A stretch of 64,000 nucleotides of DNA from Dactylis glomerata (lineage: Eukaryota > Streptophyta > Magnoliopsida > Poales > Poaceae), in the NCBI GenBank assembly GCA_007115705.1, contig QXEO01000431.1, positions 496,001 to 560,000 of the forward strand, in the 5' to 3' direction. Shown piece after piece: positions 44,758 to 56,681 of the stretch. The notes below the pieces were generated by a model, which saw only the letters and a list, made by a program, of their open reading frames with translations, searched no databases and was not told the origin of the DNA. Both the position numbers and the translations under genes were made by a program. Position 1 is the first letter of the stretch, and each line of letters begins with the position of its first letter.

Positions 44758-45907
44758 GCTTCCTGATGAAGGAACGTGGGCTGAGACGTGGCGCAAGGAG
44801 CGGAAACGGCAGCCCACTAACGGGCAGGAAAATTGTGAAATTACTGCACTGCCCATGAGTAACGGTCAGCGCCAAAATCAAAATTACACACGATGTAATT
44901 ATATTAATGACGTCACGAAAATTCGAGTGCAGGGGAATAAGGCTATGAAAAGTCTGGAGTGACATATCCGCGTATGGATGATAACCAGGGAAGTTGACGA
45001 AAGTCGATATGAAAGATACAGAGGAGTTAAGGAAGAACATATTACTCTTTGAGTCTATACCCGAAAATATTCGACTATAGCCTCGGGGGCTACTACCATC
45101 GGGAGCACTGAGCGCGCACCCGACGATATTATTGTACAAAGCTTTGATCTAATGACTAAGAGTAGGCACAATATATTTGAGCCTATACTTGAAATAATAC
45201 TTTTTCGACTATAGCCTCGGGGGAAACTCCCATCGGGAGCGCTGGGCGCGCACCCGACGATGTTTTTTCCTGAATACTGGCGAGAATAAGGTGAGAGGAG
45301 TTTTAGGAAACATCATTACTCCCATCAGGAGCGGGATTTTTATTAATCAAGGTTGGATAAACCCGAATATTTGGGACATTGAATCAGTCAAACAAGGCTG
45401 CGACATACGATTCTCGAGTTGCGTCATCGCGATGAAACTTGAATGCCGTGGTTGAAATATATCATGAAGGTAAGACCCCGGGATCCGTCCTGTGTGGCCT
45501 GGTATACGCACATGGATGCGCTCTGCTGGTACGTATCCGTGTCTACGACGCAAAGAAAAATCGTGGTGGACGCACTAGGTACCCTGAGAACCACTGGGAC
45601 TCATCTTTTGTAAGTCCTAAATGCGGCAAAAAGATAGGTTTGACCGGTTTCCCAAATTCAAGTCTAAGGGGATTGAATTTGAAGTAGGTGACAAGTATTT
45701 GTTCCGGTAGTTAACTAGCCTCTTGATCCATCAGAGTTGTCAGGCTTGTTCATGAAAACCCCTTGTGAGACATTATAATAAAAGATAAGTCGAAAGACCA
45801 AGTCGAAGATTTGAAGATCTGAAGAAGTCAAGTATTGATCAAGTCAAAGAATTGAAGATCTGAGATTTAACCCGAATCTGCAATTCTGGTAGAATCTCGG
45901 GGGCTAC
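44758..45907 (+). other. Element A 3' non-coding region and polypurine tract
   Basis: No gene supported. It holds two related blocks of about 60 bp (GACTATAGCCTCGGGGG..., near 45073 and 45209), the first containing an exact copy of the purine tract (45082-45093). The real tract CTCGGGGGCTAC is at 45896-45907. Confidence 0.75.
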
Positions 45908-46242
45908 TGACAAGGGTATAGATAATAGAGCCAGTCAGTTGAGTACCCCTGAGGCCCGTTAGACTAGGCCCAATTGTAATACTAGTCAAAATACGAGTTC
46001 ATATCGTATGTCGATATTGTAATCTGTATCGGATCCCACCCGATCCTTGGGACCTGGCCATCTATATGTAGGGGCCAGGAGGGGACGGTGTGGGACAGAT
46101 TGAAATCAAGCCAGGTTCTACACCCACGTTTACTTTTGATACACACCTTGTTTGACTGACTTTACCTTCGAGTTCATCCGACACCCTATCTCCCCGATCC
46201 TAAGTCCTTCATCTAGGACATTTGTCGACTTAACCCTCGTCA
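45908..46242 (+). repeat. Element A 3' LTR
   Basis: 335 bp, TGACAAGGG...CCTCGTCA. TATATGTAGG stands where the 5' copy has TATATATAGG. Confidence 0.94.
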
Positions 46243-46535
46243 ATATAAATATCAAACCATTAAATATTACTCAATATAGTTTTACTACTAACATCTCGAC
46301 TTCTCCCATGTCCTCAAGAACTAAACTAACTACTCACAAGACATCATATGGATCATGACCAGAGGTGAAATAATGGTAAATAACAATCTAAACATAAACC
46401 GTAATTCAACGGTTCCACTCAATAGCATCAACTACAAGAGTAATCAACACCGGGAAAGTTTCCCCGAAGAATTGGACAAGATTCAGCCCAAGATGTTACA
46501 GCGGGATGGAGTGGTGATGGTGGAGATGAAGGTGC

Positions 46536-46566
<31 letters not shown>

Positions 46567-46750
46567 CCTGATGAAGTCCAGCGTGATGGTGATGACGATG
46601 GCGACGATCTTCCCTCTCCGGGAAGGAATTTCCCCGGCAAATTTCTCCCTGCCGGAGAGCTTTTCTCTCTTGGTGTTTTCCACCCCATAGAGGCGGTGGT
46701 GTCTATCTCTGATGCCCCTCTCCCTCACTTAGGTTTTCGGGGATGACCAT
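46243..46750 (-). repeat. Element F LTR fragment between A and E
   Basis: Read on the minus strand, this is the downstream part of an Athila-type LTR: a GC-rich CTCCGGCAGGGAG block, an ATC/ATG trinucleotide stretch (46500-46600), then TTGATTACTCTTGTAGTTGATG and GAGGACATGGGAGAAG motifs that I recognise from Triticeae LTRs. It is cut by A on the left; 46746-46750 (ACCAT) is the left target duplication of E. No gene. Confidence 0.75.
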
Positions 46751-48404
46751 TGATACGTCTCCAACGTATCTATAATTTGTTATGCTCCATGCTTGTTTTT
46801 ACACCATTTGCCTAATGTTTCATTACACTTCGTGGCACTTTTATGCATTTTCCGGAACTAACCAACTAACAAGTCGCCATAGTGCCAGTTCCCTGTTTTC
46901 TGCTGTATTTGTGTTTCAGAAAAGTTACACAGGAAATATTCTCGGAATTGGACGAAACCAAAGCCAGTCGCCCAGAATTTTACCGAAGCTTCCAGAGAAC
47001 CGAAGAGGAGACGGAGTAGGGCCACGAGGTGGCCACATACCAGGGCGGCGCGGCCCAGGCCCTGGTCGCGCCCCCTATGTGTGAGACCACCTCGATCCAC
47101 TTCTGACGATGCCCCTTCGCCTATAAAGACCCCCCGACGAGAAAAACCTAAGGCCCCGATCAATTTTCCAGAACACATCGCGATCCACCACCGCCGTCGA
47201 CCCGAAGATCGGGAGGGTCCAGAAGCTCTTCCCGGCACCCTGCCGGAGAGGGGAATCGCCACCGGAGGTCTTCTTTCTCGCCATGCTTGCCTTCGGAGCG
47301 ATGAGTGAGTAGTCTACGTTGGACTATGGGTCCATAGCAGTAGCTAGATGGTTGTCTTCTCCACCATGTGCTTCATGTTTACATCTCATGAGCTGCCCTA
47401 CATGATTGAGATCACCGTTATGTAATTCTACATGTTGTGTTTGTTAGGATCCGATAAATATTGGTGTTATGATTGAGTTGCTATACTGAAATATATCTTA
47501 TGTTATCTCTATGTTGTTTATGATCTTGCATGCTCTCCGTTGTTAGTAGCTATCTTGGCCGAGTAGTTGCTAGTGACTCCAAGAGGGGGTATTTATGCTC
47601 GATAGTTGGGTTCATGCCTCTATTTAATCTGGGGGAGTGACAGAAACCTCTAAGGTTGTAGATGTGCTGTTGCCCTAGGGAGAAAACAACATTCATATGC
47701 TCGAGGGCATATGCTTTGTTTACATTACACACTTTGCTTAATGCAATTATCTTTTGTTCGCAACTTAATACTCATGGGGTGTTCGGATGATATCCCCTTG
47801 AGTGGATTATTAGTCATAGATGCAGTTGGATGGCGGTCTATGTATTTTGTTGTAATGCCCAGAGTAAATCGCATAGTGATCTTCTTGACATACCACGTTA
47901 TCTTTATTCTATCAATTGCCCAACTGTAATTTGTATACCCAGCATGTGTTATTTATCTTATGGAGAGACACCACTAGTGAACTATGGACCCCGGTCCTAT
48001 TTCCATCATATTGCTATCACCTGTTTACTTTACTCGCACTATTTACTTTACTCGCATACTTCTACTGTTTTCCACTCGATACGCTCATACCCTTTGTTTC
48101 AAGCAAACCGGTGAGATTGACAACCTCATCGTAAGTTGGGAACAAAGTACTTGGTTGTGTTGTGTGCAGGTTCCACGTTGCTGCTCGCAAAGCAAAGCTT
48201 GGACGAGGCACCATATAAATTGTCCGGAGCTGTCGCGAAGCTTGCAAGAATCACCTTCAGTCGTATTGGCTTTTTCTTCTCCTGATCGATAAACCTTGGT
48301 TTCTAACTGAGGGAAAAACTTGCTGCTGTGCTCATCACACCTTCCGCTTGGGGTTCCCAACTGGCTTGTTATAGCCATCATCATCAACTACACGCCAGCC
48401 ATCA
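46751..48404 (+). repeat. Element E 5' LTR
   Basis: TGATACGTC...GCCATCA. TATA box TATAAAG at 47122-47128. Confidence 0.94.
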
Positions 48405-48413
48405 AGTCCTTTC

Positions 48414-48431
48414 TGGTGCCGTTGCCGGGGA
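48414..48431 (+). other. Element E primer-binding site, one base altered
   Basis: TGGTGCCGTTGCCGGGGA: the fourth base is T where B has C (TGGCGCC), a CG-to-TG change inside the tRNA complement. Confidence 0.82.
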
Positions 48432-48610
48432 GGAAAAAGAAGACTTCTGCAAGGGGAGTTTTTCGCACGCACATCCTTTACTTTGTTTTAAGTTTTGCTT
48501 TACTTTATTTTTACTTGCATAGTTTTATCAAAAACACAAAAAATTAGTTCCTTCTATAGTTGTTATTTTTGTTGGTCTGTTATTGTCTTGCTTTATCATG
48601 CTTTCTATCA

Positions 48611-49588
48611 ATGGTTGGTTTCTTTGAAACTAAATCTTTTTTGCAAGGTGGGTTCACAGAAGAGCAGCAAAATTATTATGAGGAACACCGCTTGTCACAA
48701 AAAGGGAAACACTTAAGGGAACAAATCAATAGATTGTATACCATTGCTAGAAACATGTGCTCTACTTATAATGTTACTTATTGCTTTGATAGATCTTGTT
48801 GCTGTAGGAGGTATAAACACCTCCCTTTTCAATGTGAGTATAATGATGATGTTACCATATCTTCTTATATTAATGGAAATTATGACTTTTATGATGTGGA
48901 ACAAATTGAAGAATTTATTGCTTGGAAGGGTGCATTCGAACTTGCTTATTTGCTTGAAAATACTGATGATGTACCTTATAAATATGAGGTTTATGATATA
49001 CTTACATTTTGCTTTGATAATTACAAGGGAGAAAATGGCTATATTCTTAAATATCTTAATAGATGCTCTCCAACGGAAGAGACTAATGCCTTGAAGGAGC
49101 CTATGGAAGAAGAAATTGCTGAAACTGGAAGCTCATTGGATGAAAATGAGGAGGAGAGTGATGATCAAGAGGAGGAAGAATAGAGCTACCCATGTCTACC
49201 TCCCAATAAGAGTAACTCTTTAACTAATACCTTATTTGATAGCCCTCCATGCTTAAAAAAAGAGGATGAGTGTGATACTTATATTGTTGAGTTTGTTCAT
49301 GATGCTACTGAAAATTATTATGAGAGAGGAAAATATGGTTGTTGGAATTCTCATATTACTAAAACACCTCTCTTCATATTGAATGTTCCGAAGTTGCTTT
49401 TGCTTTATCTACCCATACTTGTCACTATGTGCTTCTTTGATTCATTTTATTACAAGATTCCTATGCATAGGAAGTGGGTTAGACTTAAATGTGTTTCATA
49501 TTTTCTCCTTGATGCTCTCTTTTGCTTCAATTCATATTTCTTATGTGAGCATCTTCTCAAATTACTGAGCCTAGCTCAAAGGCGTTAA
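48611..49588 (+). pseudogene. Element E cargo ORF, unknown protein with one in-frame stop
   Basis: ATG 48611 opens a frame of 326 codons ending at TAA 49588 and interrupted once by TAG 49181-49183 (CAG to TAG would fit). The first 190 codons contain a charged N-terminal helix (EEQQNYYEEHRLSQKGK), a Cys-rich patch (DRSCCCRRYKH), acidic and aromatic stretches (INGNYDFYDVEQIEEF) and a Glu/Asp-rich end. After the TAG, a hydrophobic segment of about 20 residues (LFILNVPKLLLLYLPILVT) could span a membrane, followed by FDSFYYKIPMHRKWVRL and a second hydrophobic patch. No gag, protease, RT or integrase motif is present. It sits where gag sits in B. An envelope-like or captured host sequence is possible, but I cannot assign it. 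Confidence 0.65.
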
Positions 49589-52492
49589 AGAAAAGCACTC
49601 TTGGGAGATAACCCAATATTTTCTTTTCAGTACTTTTTCTTTTATTTGAGTCTTGGAAGTCATTACTACTGTAATGACCTCTCCTTATCATTTTTATTTC
49701 ATTGTTGTGCCAAGAGAAGCCTCTAATCTGAGTGAGGTAAAGATTTGGGGATGCTGATGTCCTGAAACTGTTTTCGGTGCTGCATCGTAAAAATTCGTGA
49801 ACATTTTCTGTATATATCTTTTGGACCTGCAATTTCTTGTACATATGCCCCAGGTTATATCCAAACTTTCGTTAGTTGAACACTTTTTGATTTGAGTAAC
49901 AGAAAACCCCTTAAAAAATCGGCCTTTATCAGCTATTCTGTTTTGACAGATTTCTGCCACTATTCATTTTTGCCGCTTTATCGCTTTCTTTTCGAGTTCT
50001 TTTGATCACGGAACCTTTCGGGAAGTTGCTACAGTAGTATATACTTTATATGTGGTGGTTTTGGGTTGAAACCTGAAGCAAAAATAGGTTGATTATATGT
50101 TATGCTTACACTAATGTTGCTAATAGATTTGTGTTTAGTTTTGTATGAAGGAAGTTTTCAAGTGTAGGGTTTGGAGAATGATGAGATGAGTTGACAAATG
50201 GACAAAAGCTCAAGCTTGGGGATGCCCATGCATCACCCCAAGAAATATCCAAGAAGTACAAGCGTCAAAGCTTGGGGATGCCCCCGAGACACCCCTTCTT
50301 CATCGGCAAAAATCAGGTCACCTTTCAAGACACTATATTTTTATTGCTTCATGGACTATGTGTTTTTCTTGGAGCGTCAGTTGTTTTAGTTTTCATTATT
50401 AGTTTTGTTTTGTTTGATGCAATAAATGGTTGGACCCCAACAAATTTCTTTTGGAGAAGTTGCCTTGCTTTTTCATTTGCCAAGAACGCTCTAGTTTTCA
50501 CTCTTATAAAAAACCGAGTGTTCTTCTTTTTCTGCTACTGCTTTTGGTTTTCGTTTTCGCCTTGATTTGCATTCAGATCTTCTTATATTTATTTATCAAG
50601 GTGTATTTTTGCCTCTGGATCATGTTGATTTTCCTCAAAAGAGTTGGATTTAAAAAGTTTGAATGGTGTTGGAAAAGAGAAAAAGCTTTATGCAAAAAAG
50701 TGGTACAAGAAGGAGCTTGTGTAGACTGCGGCTTAGGCTTTTTCATGTCATGCTTGATGTCTTTTTGATAGTATGATTAGTGGTTTTACTGTAGCATGAC
50801 TTGTCTCAAATAACTGAGATTGCTTAATGAGCCTTTGAAAAAAATCATGTGTTGTTTTAATTATTTGGAAGCATTATTTTGGTTTTCTCCTTGATGCTTT
50901 ATTTGGGTTGACTTGGCGCATGCTCACACATGTTAGACTCTTACAAAGTCGCCAATAGCCTCTATGATCATTTAGTTGTCGACTTTTGATGCCATCTTAT
51001 GCTTCTTTTAATGTCGCTTTGTCGCTTTGCATGATTATGGCCATTATTGCTCTCTTAGTTGGTCGCTCCCAGTCTTTTGCTAGCCCTCGCCTTGTACTGA
51101 GTATGAGCTCTACTTGTGCATCCAACTCCTAAAAACCAAGTTTTCCAAAGTATCCACCATACATACCTATTAGCAATTTGCTATTCCAAGTAAATTTGAC
51201 TTGCTTTTATTTCCTCTTCAAATAAACTCTTACCAGTGTTATGCGAAAATTGGTCAGTAAAGCTCTCACGAACCGGACGGCACACTTTACTTTTTCTTGT
51301 TCTTAAAAATTTGACATTGTGGTCTCTTATGTTGAGTTGTTATGCTTGCAAGTTGTAAGTTGGAGACTAGCCCAGCCATGTCGTCATGGGGCAAGCTTTC
51401 AACATTGCACTTCTTATTTGAGTTGATATTGTGATCTTTTGTTTATGGATGCCCGCGGTGTGAAATGAATTGGGAATCTTGCGGGGATCATGGAGTTTGT
51501 ATATGTGTTAGGGAAACGCCTAGGCCGCCAATCTAAGCCACACATAATTCATGGTGGAATTTTGCAGCATACCCATAGTGGACATTCGACGACGCATCTC
51601 AAAATAAAAAGCGAAACAAATGGTAAATAAAAGAGATGTTGAGGGGTTCATTGTCTGCTTGTCCTGTCATTTTGATGTGGGCTTGTTCCATGTCATCGGG
51701 CACGGAGGTACCCCATTGGCGGTTCTTGATGATACATGTATACTTACAATGACAAGAGCCTTTCTTGGGACTCTAAGTAAAGTAGCATGAGGTTTGGGTA
51801 CTCGCATTCACGGGACACGAGGTTTTCAACTTATGATTTGTCAAGCATATGCATCATAATTGTTCTCGCATTAACTTTAACCATTCAAGATGCTTATGAT
51901 GGGGGCAATGAGAGCTCAAAGCCAGTAAGTACCATAATTTTTGAAGGTCTATAAAACTTGCAATCACTGCTTCCCTCCGCGAAGGGCCTTTCTTTTACTT
52001 TTATGTTGAGTCACCACCTTCTATCTTTATGCACCATTAAGAGAGCATAGTTGTCATTCTTAGTATAATGTGCATTGTCCCAAAGTTTCATTGATTGATT
52101 CATATTGTTGGTTTCACTTGTTCTTGAATTATTTGTATCTAGTCGCCCTCTTAAACTTGAAGGTGTCCTATGCATTTATGTTTTGCTCTCCATGAAGGAC
52201 AAGCTGAAAACCATTTGTATGTTTTTCCTGATGATTTGAACACACGTTTGACTTTCATCGTTTCATTTTCATGATCTTTTGTTTGTGTTCATTTTCATGT
52301 TTATAACATGGTTGCTAAGTTTCTTCTATCAAGACCATATCTTTCATGCCCATGTTTTAAGTTCTTTTGATCCCAGCGCACAACGCTTACATATATGATC
52401 AAGATTGTGTAGGTGCATGTCACCTCAAAAATTATTTCTTTTGTTATCACTTACCTACTCGAGGATGAGCAGGAGTTAAGCTTGGGGATGCT
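49589..52492 (+). other. Element E 3' non-coding region with polypurine tract
   Basis: T-rich and homologous to the three B segments, so it gives the uninterrupted order. Purine-tract-like AAGCTTGGGGATGC occurs at 50212-50225, 50268-50281 and, as the real tract, 52478-52491. No gene supported. Confidence 0.88.
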
Positions 52493-54148
52493 TGATACGT
52501 CTCCAACGTATCTATAATTTTTGATGCTCCATGCTTGTTTTTACACCATTTGCCTAATGTTTCGTTACACTTCGTGGCACTTTTATGCATTTTCCGGAAC
52601 TAACCTACTAACAAGTCGCCACAGTGCCAGTTCCCTGTTTTCTGCTGTTTTTGTGTTTCAGAAAAGTTACACATGAAATATTCTTGGAATTGGACAAAAC
52701 CAAAGCCAGTCGCCCAGAATTTTACCGAAGCTTCCAGAGAACCGAAGAGGAGACGAAGTGGGGCCATGAGGTGGCCACACACCAGGGCGGCGCGGCCCAG
52801 GCCCTGGACGCGTCTCCTATGTGTGAGACCACCTCGGTCCACTTCTGACGATGCCCCTTCGCCTATAAAGACCCCCCAACGAGAAAAACCTAAGGCCCCG
52901 ATCAATTTTCCAGAACACATCGCGATCCGCCGCCGCCGTCGACCCGAAGATTGGGAGGGTCCAGAAGCTCTTACCGGCACCCTGCCGGAGAGGGGAATCA
53001 CCACCGGAGGTCTTCTTCATTGCCATGCTTGCCTCTGGAGCGATGAGTGAGTAGTCTACCTTGGACTATGGGTCCATAGCAGTAGCTAGATGGTTGTCTT
53101 CTCCACCATGTGCTTCATGTTTAGATCTCATGAGTTGCCCTACATGATTGAGATCACCGTTATGTAATTCTACATATTGTGTTTGTTGGGATCCGATGAA
53201 TATTTGTGTTATGATTGAGTTGCTATACTGAAATATATCTTATGTTATCTCTATGTTGTTTATGATCTTGCATGCTCTCCGTTGTTAGTAGCTATCTTGG
53301 CCGAGTAGTTGCTAGTGACTTCAAGAGGGGGTATTTATGCTCGATAGTTGGGTTCATGCCTCTATTTAATCTGGGGGAGTGACAGAAACCTCTAAGGTTG
53401 TAGATGTGATGTTGCCACTAGGGAGAAAACAACATTCATATTCTCGAGGGCATATGCTTTGTTTATATTACACACTTTGCTTAATGCAATTATCTATTGT
53501 TCGCAACTTAATACTCATGGGGTGTTCGAATGATATCCCCGTGAGTGGATTATTAGTCATAGATGCAATTGGATGGTGGTCTATGTATTTTGTTGTAATG
53601 CCCAGAGTAAATCGCATAGTGATCTTCTTGACATATCACGTTATGTTTAATCTATCAATTGCCCAAACTGTAATTTGTTTACCCAGCATGTGTTATTTAT
53701 CTTATGGAGAGACACCACTAGTGAACTATGGACCCCGGTCCTATTTCCATAATATTGCTATCACCTGTTTACTTTACTTGCACTGTTTACTTTACTCGCA
53801 TACTTCTACTGTTTTCCACTCGATACGCTCATACCCTTTGTTTCAAGCAAACTGGTGAGATTGACAACCTCATCGTAAGTTGGGAACAAAGTACTTGGTT
53901 GTGTTGTGTTCAGGTTCCACGTTGCTGCTCGCAAAGCAAAGCTTGGACGAGGCGCCATATAAATTGTCCGGAACTGCCGCGAAGCTTGCAAGCATCACCT
54001 TCAGTCGTATTGGCTTTTTCTTCTCCTGATCGATAAACCTTGGTTTCTAACTGAGGGAAAAACTTGCAGCTGTGCTCATCACACCTTCCGCTTGGGGTTC
54101 CCAACTGACTGGTTATAATCATCATCATCAACTACACGCCAGCCATCA
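52493..54148 (+). repeat. Element E 3' LTR
   Basis: 1656 bp. TATA box at 52864-52870. Followed by ACCAT (54149-54153). Confidence 0.94.
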
Positions 54149-54153
54149 ACCAT

Positions 54154-54523
54154 ATACGCGAGAGGGAGATGTTTGGAATGGGCTAGGGTGGCCTCACCCC
54201 AGGGCAGCGTGGCCAGGGGTGGGCCTGCGCCACCTGGTGGTGTGGCCCCCCTGCTGCTCCTCTTGCCTTCTCCTTCTGGCTACCTTCGTCTTCTGGTAAT
54301 ATATGAATTTCTGGATATTTCTCTGGAATTGTTGATCTTCAGAAATGTGGTGTCTTGACGGTCCTTTTTCTAGCAGAATCCTTACTCCGGCAGCAAGTTC
54401 TCCAATGATCATCAAACATGTAAAAACAGAGGAAACAACATAAGTATCATCTCTAAATATGAAATATATCAATGAATAACAGTAAATTATGATATAAAAT
54501 AGTGATGCAAAATGGACGTATCA
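54154..54523 (-). repeat. Element F LTR, upstream part
   Basis: Read on the minus strand it begins TGATACGTCCATTTTGCATC, a start I recognise from Triticeae Athila-type LTRs, and includes a GC-rich CACCAGGTGGCGCAGG block before the E insertion. Confidence 0.82.
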
Positions 54524-54524
54524 A

Positions 54525-54538
54525 CCCCCCCCCCCCCC
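54525..54538 (-). other. Element F polypurine tract, 14 G
   Basis: A run of 14 C on the plus strand, preceded on the sense strand by TAAGCTTGG and one base from the LTR start. The homologous tracts of B and E have only four G. Confidence 0.8.
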
Positions 54539-56129
54539 AAGCTTAGACCTCGCTTGTCCCCAAGCGAAAACTGAACTCGGTAAACATGACTACAGGTTTA
54601 TGGAGTAAAGTGTCGATACACAAAATACAGACAAGAAGCATCAAATTTACCAAGGCACAAGTTATAATAGACAGCAACTTCCCTTCATATAATATAGACT
54701 TGCAATAAGTAAAGGGAATCACAAATAAAGATGCACAAGGTAAATCATGATTGGTGATGGCAAACCTTTGTTCTTGGTCAGAGAACAATGAACAAACTGT
54801 ACTTAATTTTGAACGGAGCCTTTTTAAAATAGAGCTGATATAGCAAAAACTATATGCACAATGTAACAAACTCTTTGCAATCATAGAAAGCTTTCAAAGA
54901 TATATTCCTTCAGATAAAAGCATTGTACTAAACAAAGGAAGATAGTAAACATGATTGAACAAATCAACATATGGATGAATGAAACATAACAACTCAAATG
55001 CTTGCTTGAGATAGAGGGAAATAGGTTGACTCAACATAAAAGTAAAAGATAGACCCTTTGCAGAGGGAAGCAGTGATTAAACATATGCTAGAGCTTTTCA
55101 TTTATAAAACAGAGGCAAAAGTTGTTTTGAGAGGTGGTTGCTTTTGTCAATGACTAGCAACAGAGTTCTTGATATCTTCCATACTAAACAAGTGAGAGTG
55201 GTTCCGAGATGTTGATTAATTGGCACAATTGTGCTCTTTTATGGCTTGGAACTCCTCCCCACCTTTTCCTTTCTCAAACCATGGCTAACCTATTCCATCG
55301 GGTGCCCACCAACTTTCACATACCATGGTGGAGTGCCTTTTTCTTTTCTTTTCTCTTTTTTTAGATTACAATGGTCTGACCAGCTCCCTTGCAAAATTAG
55401 TGACGAGCAGATGAAGCATGCAAGTCAAGGGGTACTCAATTTAGTATGGAAGATAACAAACCCAACCACTACGTCCTCATGAGCTAAAAATAGTGGCACA
55501 AAATGAGAAGTAGTTGAAAGTTTTTGAAAGGTAGCACATGAAAATTTACTTGGAATGGCTTGAAATACCATGCATAGGAATTTATAGTGGACTCTCTGGA
55601 AGTAACTTGGTTTTTGGGGATTGGATGCACAAGAAGTATTCCCTCTCAGTACAGGTTTTTAGCTAGCAAGGCTGGGTAGCAAGCATAAGAGTTGCATGAA
55701 ACAAACATACATACATGTGATAGAAAACAATCATGCAAATTTTCCTTGAAAGCACAAACGATTTTAACTTGAGAATTCTAATGCTTATAAGCCAATCATG
55801 AAGGAAAACTGAAATGATGTATCTACTAACTCTTCCTTCTTTTTCTACTCAAACCTCAAGGTAATGTTGCTACTGACCAAGCTAAGTTTGCCAAAACCAA
55901 CTAAATTTACTCATGCTCCCAAAGTGATACCAATACTAATCAATAAGACTAATCATATAAGAAAGATTGCAAACTAAAATAAAGTGTGTGGAAAGTAAAA
56001 GAAAAGACTTCTCATTAATATTTCTCAACCACAACTCACACCAAGGGATACATAGGTAACAAACTAAAGGAGGATACTTCCACACTACAAACTATTCTAT
56101 AAGATAACTTCTCTATTCATGATATGACT
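54539..56129 (-). other. Element F 3' non-coding region
   Basis: On the minus strand it is distantly homologous to the 3' region of B and E (for example CCATTCCAAGTAAATTTTCATG against ATTCCAAGTAAATTTGACTTG). No gene is supported. Confidence 0.65.
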
Positions 56130-56588
56130 CTACTTGAAAAGTAAATGGGTAAAAAGATAATGATGTGATACCGCGACACTCCCCCAAGCTTGGAACAAGC
56201 CAAGGGGATGCCTATACGAATGACGAATTACTCCTTTGGTGGTGGTGGTGAGATCATAATTGGGGCAAGGAAAATCTCCAGCATCCTGCGAAGCCTGATG
56301 TTTCTCCTCTTGAAGTATCTCCACCTCCCTCTTCAAAACTCGATACTGGGCACGAAACTCATCAATGACCTGAAGAGTTTCTTCTGCTGCAGGAAAGAAG
56401 CTTAGATCTAGGACTGGTAGTGTTGGTCCCTGCATATTATGAGAAAAAGCACGTCCAGCGTTCATTGATCCTACAAAAGTAGGATCTCTTGCCCTTGATC
56501 CTCCAGCCGTCTATCCTTCCTTCAGCTTGGGGTCTTGGTGGTCCTCTTCTAAAGGCTTCTTGCCCTTGTCGTTGCTTGAGGAAGCCAT
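56130..56588 (-). pseudogene. Element F small downstream ORF with one stop
   Basis: ATG 56588 (MASSSNDKGKKPLEED) reads 25 codons to TAG 56513-56511, then continues in the same frame to about 56130, some 152 codons in all. After the stop it includes RDPTFVGSMNAGRAF, a helical segment (FRAQYRVLKREVEILQEEK) and a His-containing C terminus. Athila elements often carry an ORF downstream of pol, in the position of an envelope gene; this one has no signal peptide or membrane segment that I can see. Function unknown. Confidence 0.55.
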
Positions 56589-56681
56589 GATGCCTCTAAA
56601 ACTGAGAACAACTCCTGACAGAAATAGGTTGAAACAAAAACGCGACAAGAACACGATATACAGACCTCGGGTAATCCGGGG

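Larger units (their letters stand above)
1..46242 (+). mobile_element. Element A: Tat-type Ty3/gypsy LTR retrotransposon, non-autonomous, 5' end outside window
   Basis: The first 245 bases match the last 245 bases of a 335-bp repeat at 45908-46242, so these are the two LTRs of one element whose first 90 bp lie left of the window. The 5' LTR is followed by a TGGCGCC-type primer-binding site, gag and protease; the 3' LTR is preceded by the purine tract CTCGGGGGCTAC. Removing element B (4594-41639) and one GGAGG leaves about 9.2 kb. RT, RNase H and integrase are absent: the sense coding region stops at 3441 and an antisense gene occupies the rest. After the 3' LTR comes ATATA (46243-46247), the candidate target duplication, whose partner is outside the window. 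It lies in the LTR of element F. Confidence 0.93.
46751..54148 (+). mobile_element. Element E: non-autonomous LTR retrotransposon related to B
   Basis: LTRs 46751-48404 and 52493-54148 (1654 and 1656 bp) differ at about 60 positions by eye, roughly 3.8%. Target duplication ACCAT at 46746-46750 and 54149-54153. It shares LTRs, primer-binding region and 3' region with B, but its single ORF is unrelated to B's gag-protease. No RT or integrase. Confidence 0.94.

Noticed and set aside
46500..46600. Trinucleotide (GAT/ATG) stretch as a separate microsatellite feature
   Set aside because: Imperfect and part of the F LTR, where related LTRs have similar ATC-rich sequence; not annotated separately.
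48611..49588. Calling the E ORF an envelope protein
   Set aside because: One hydrophobic segment is not enough; there is no signal peptide, no cleavage motif and it sits at the gag position rather than after pol.
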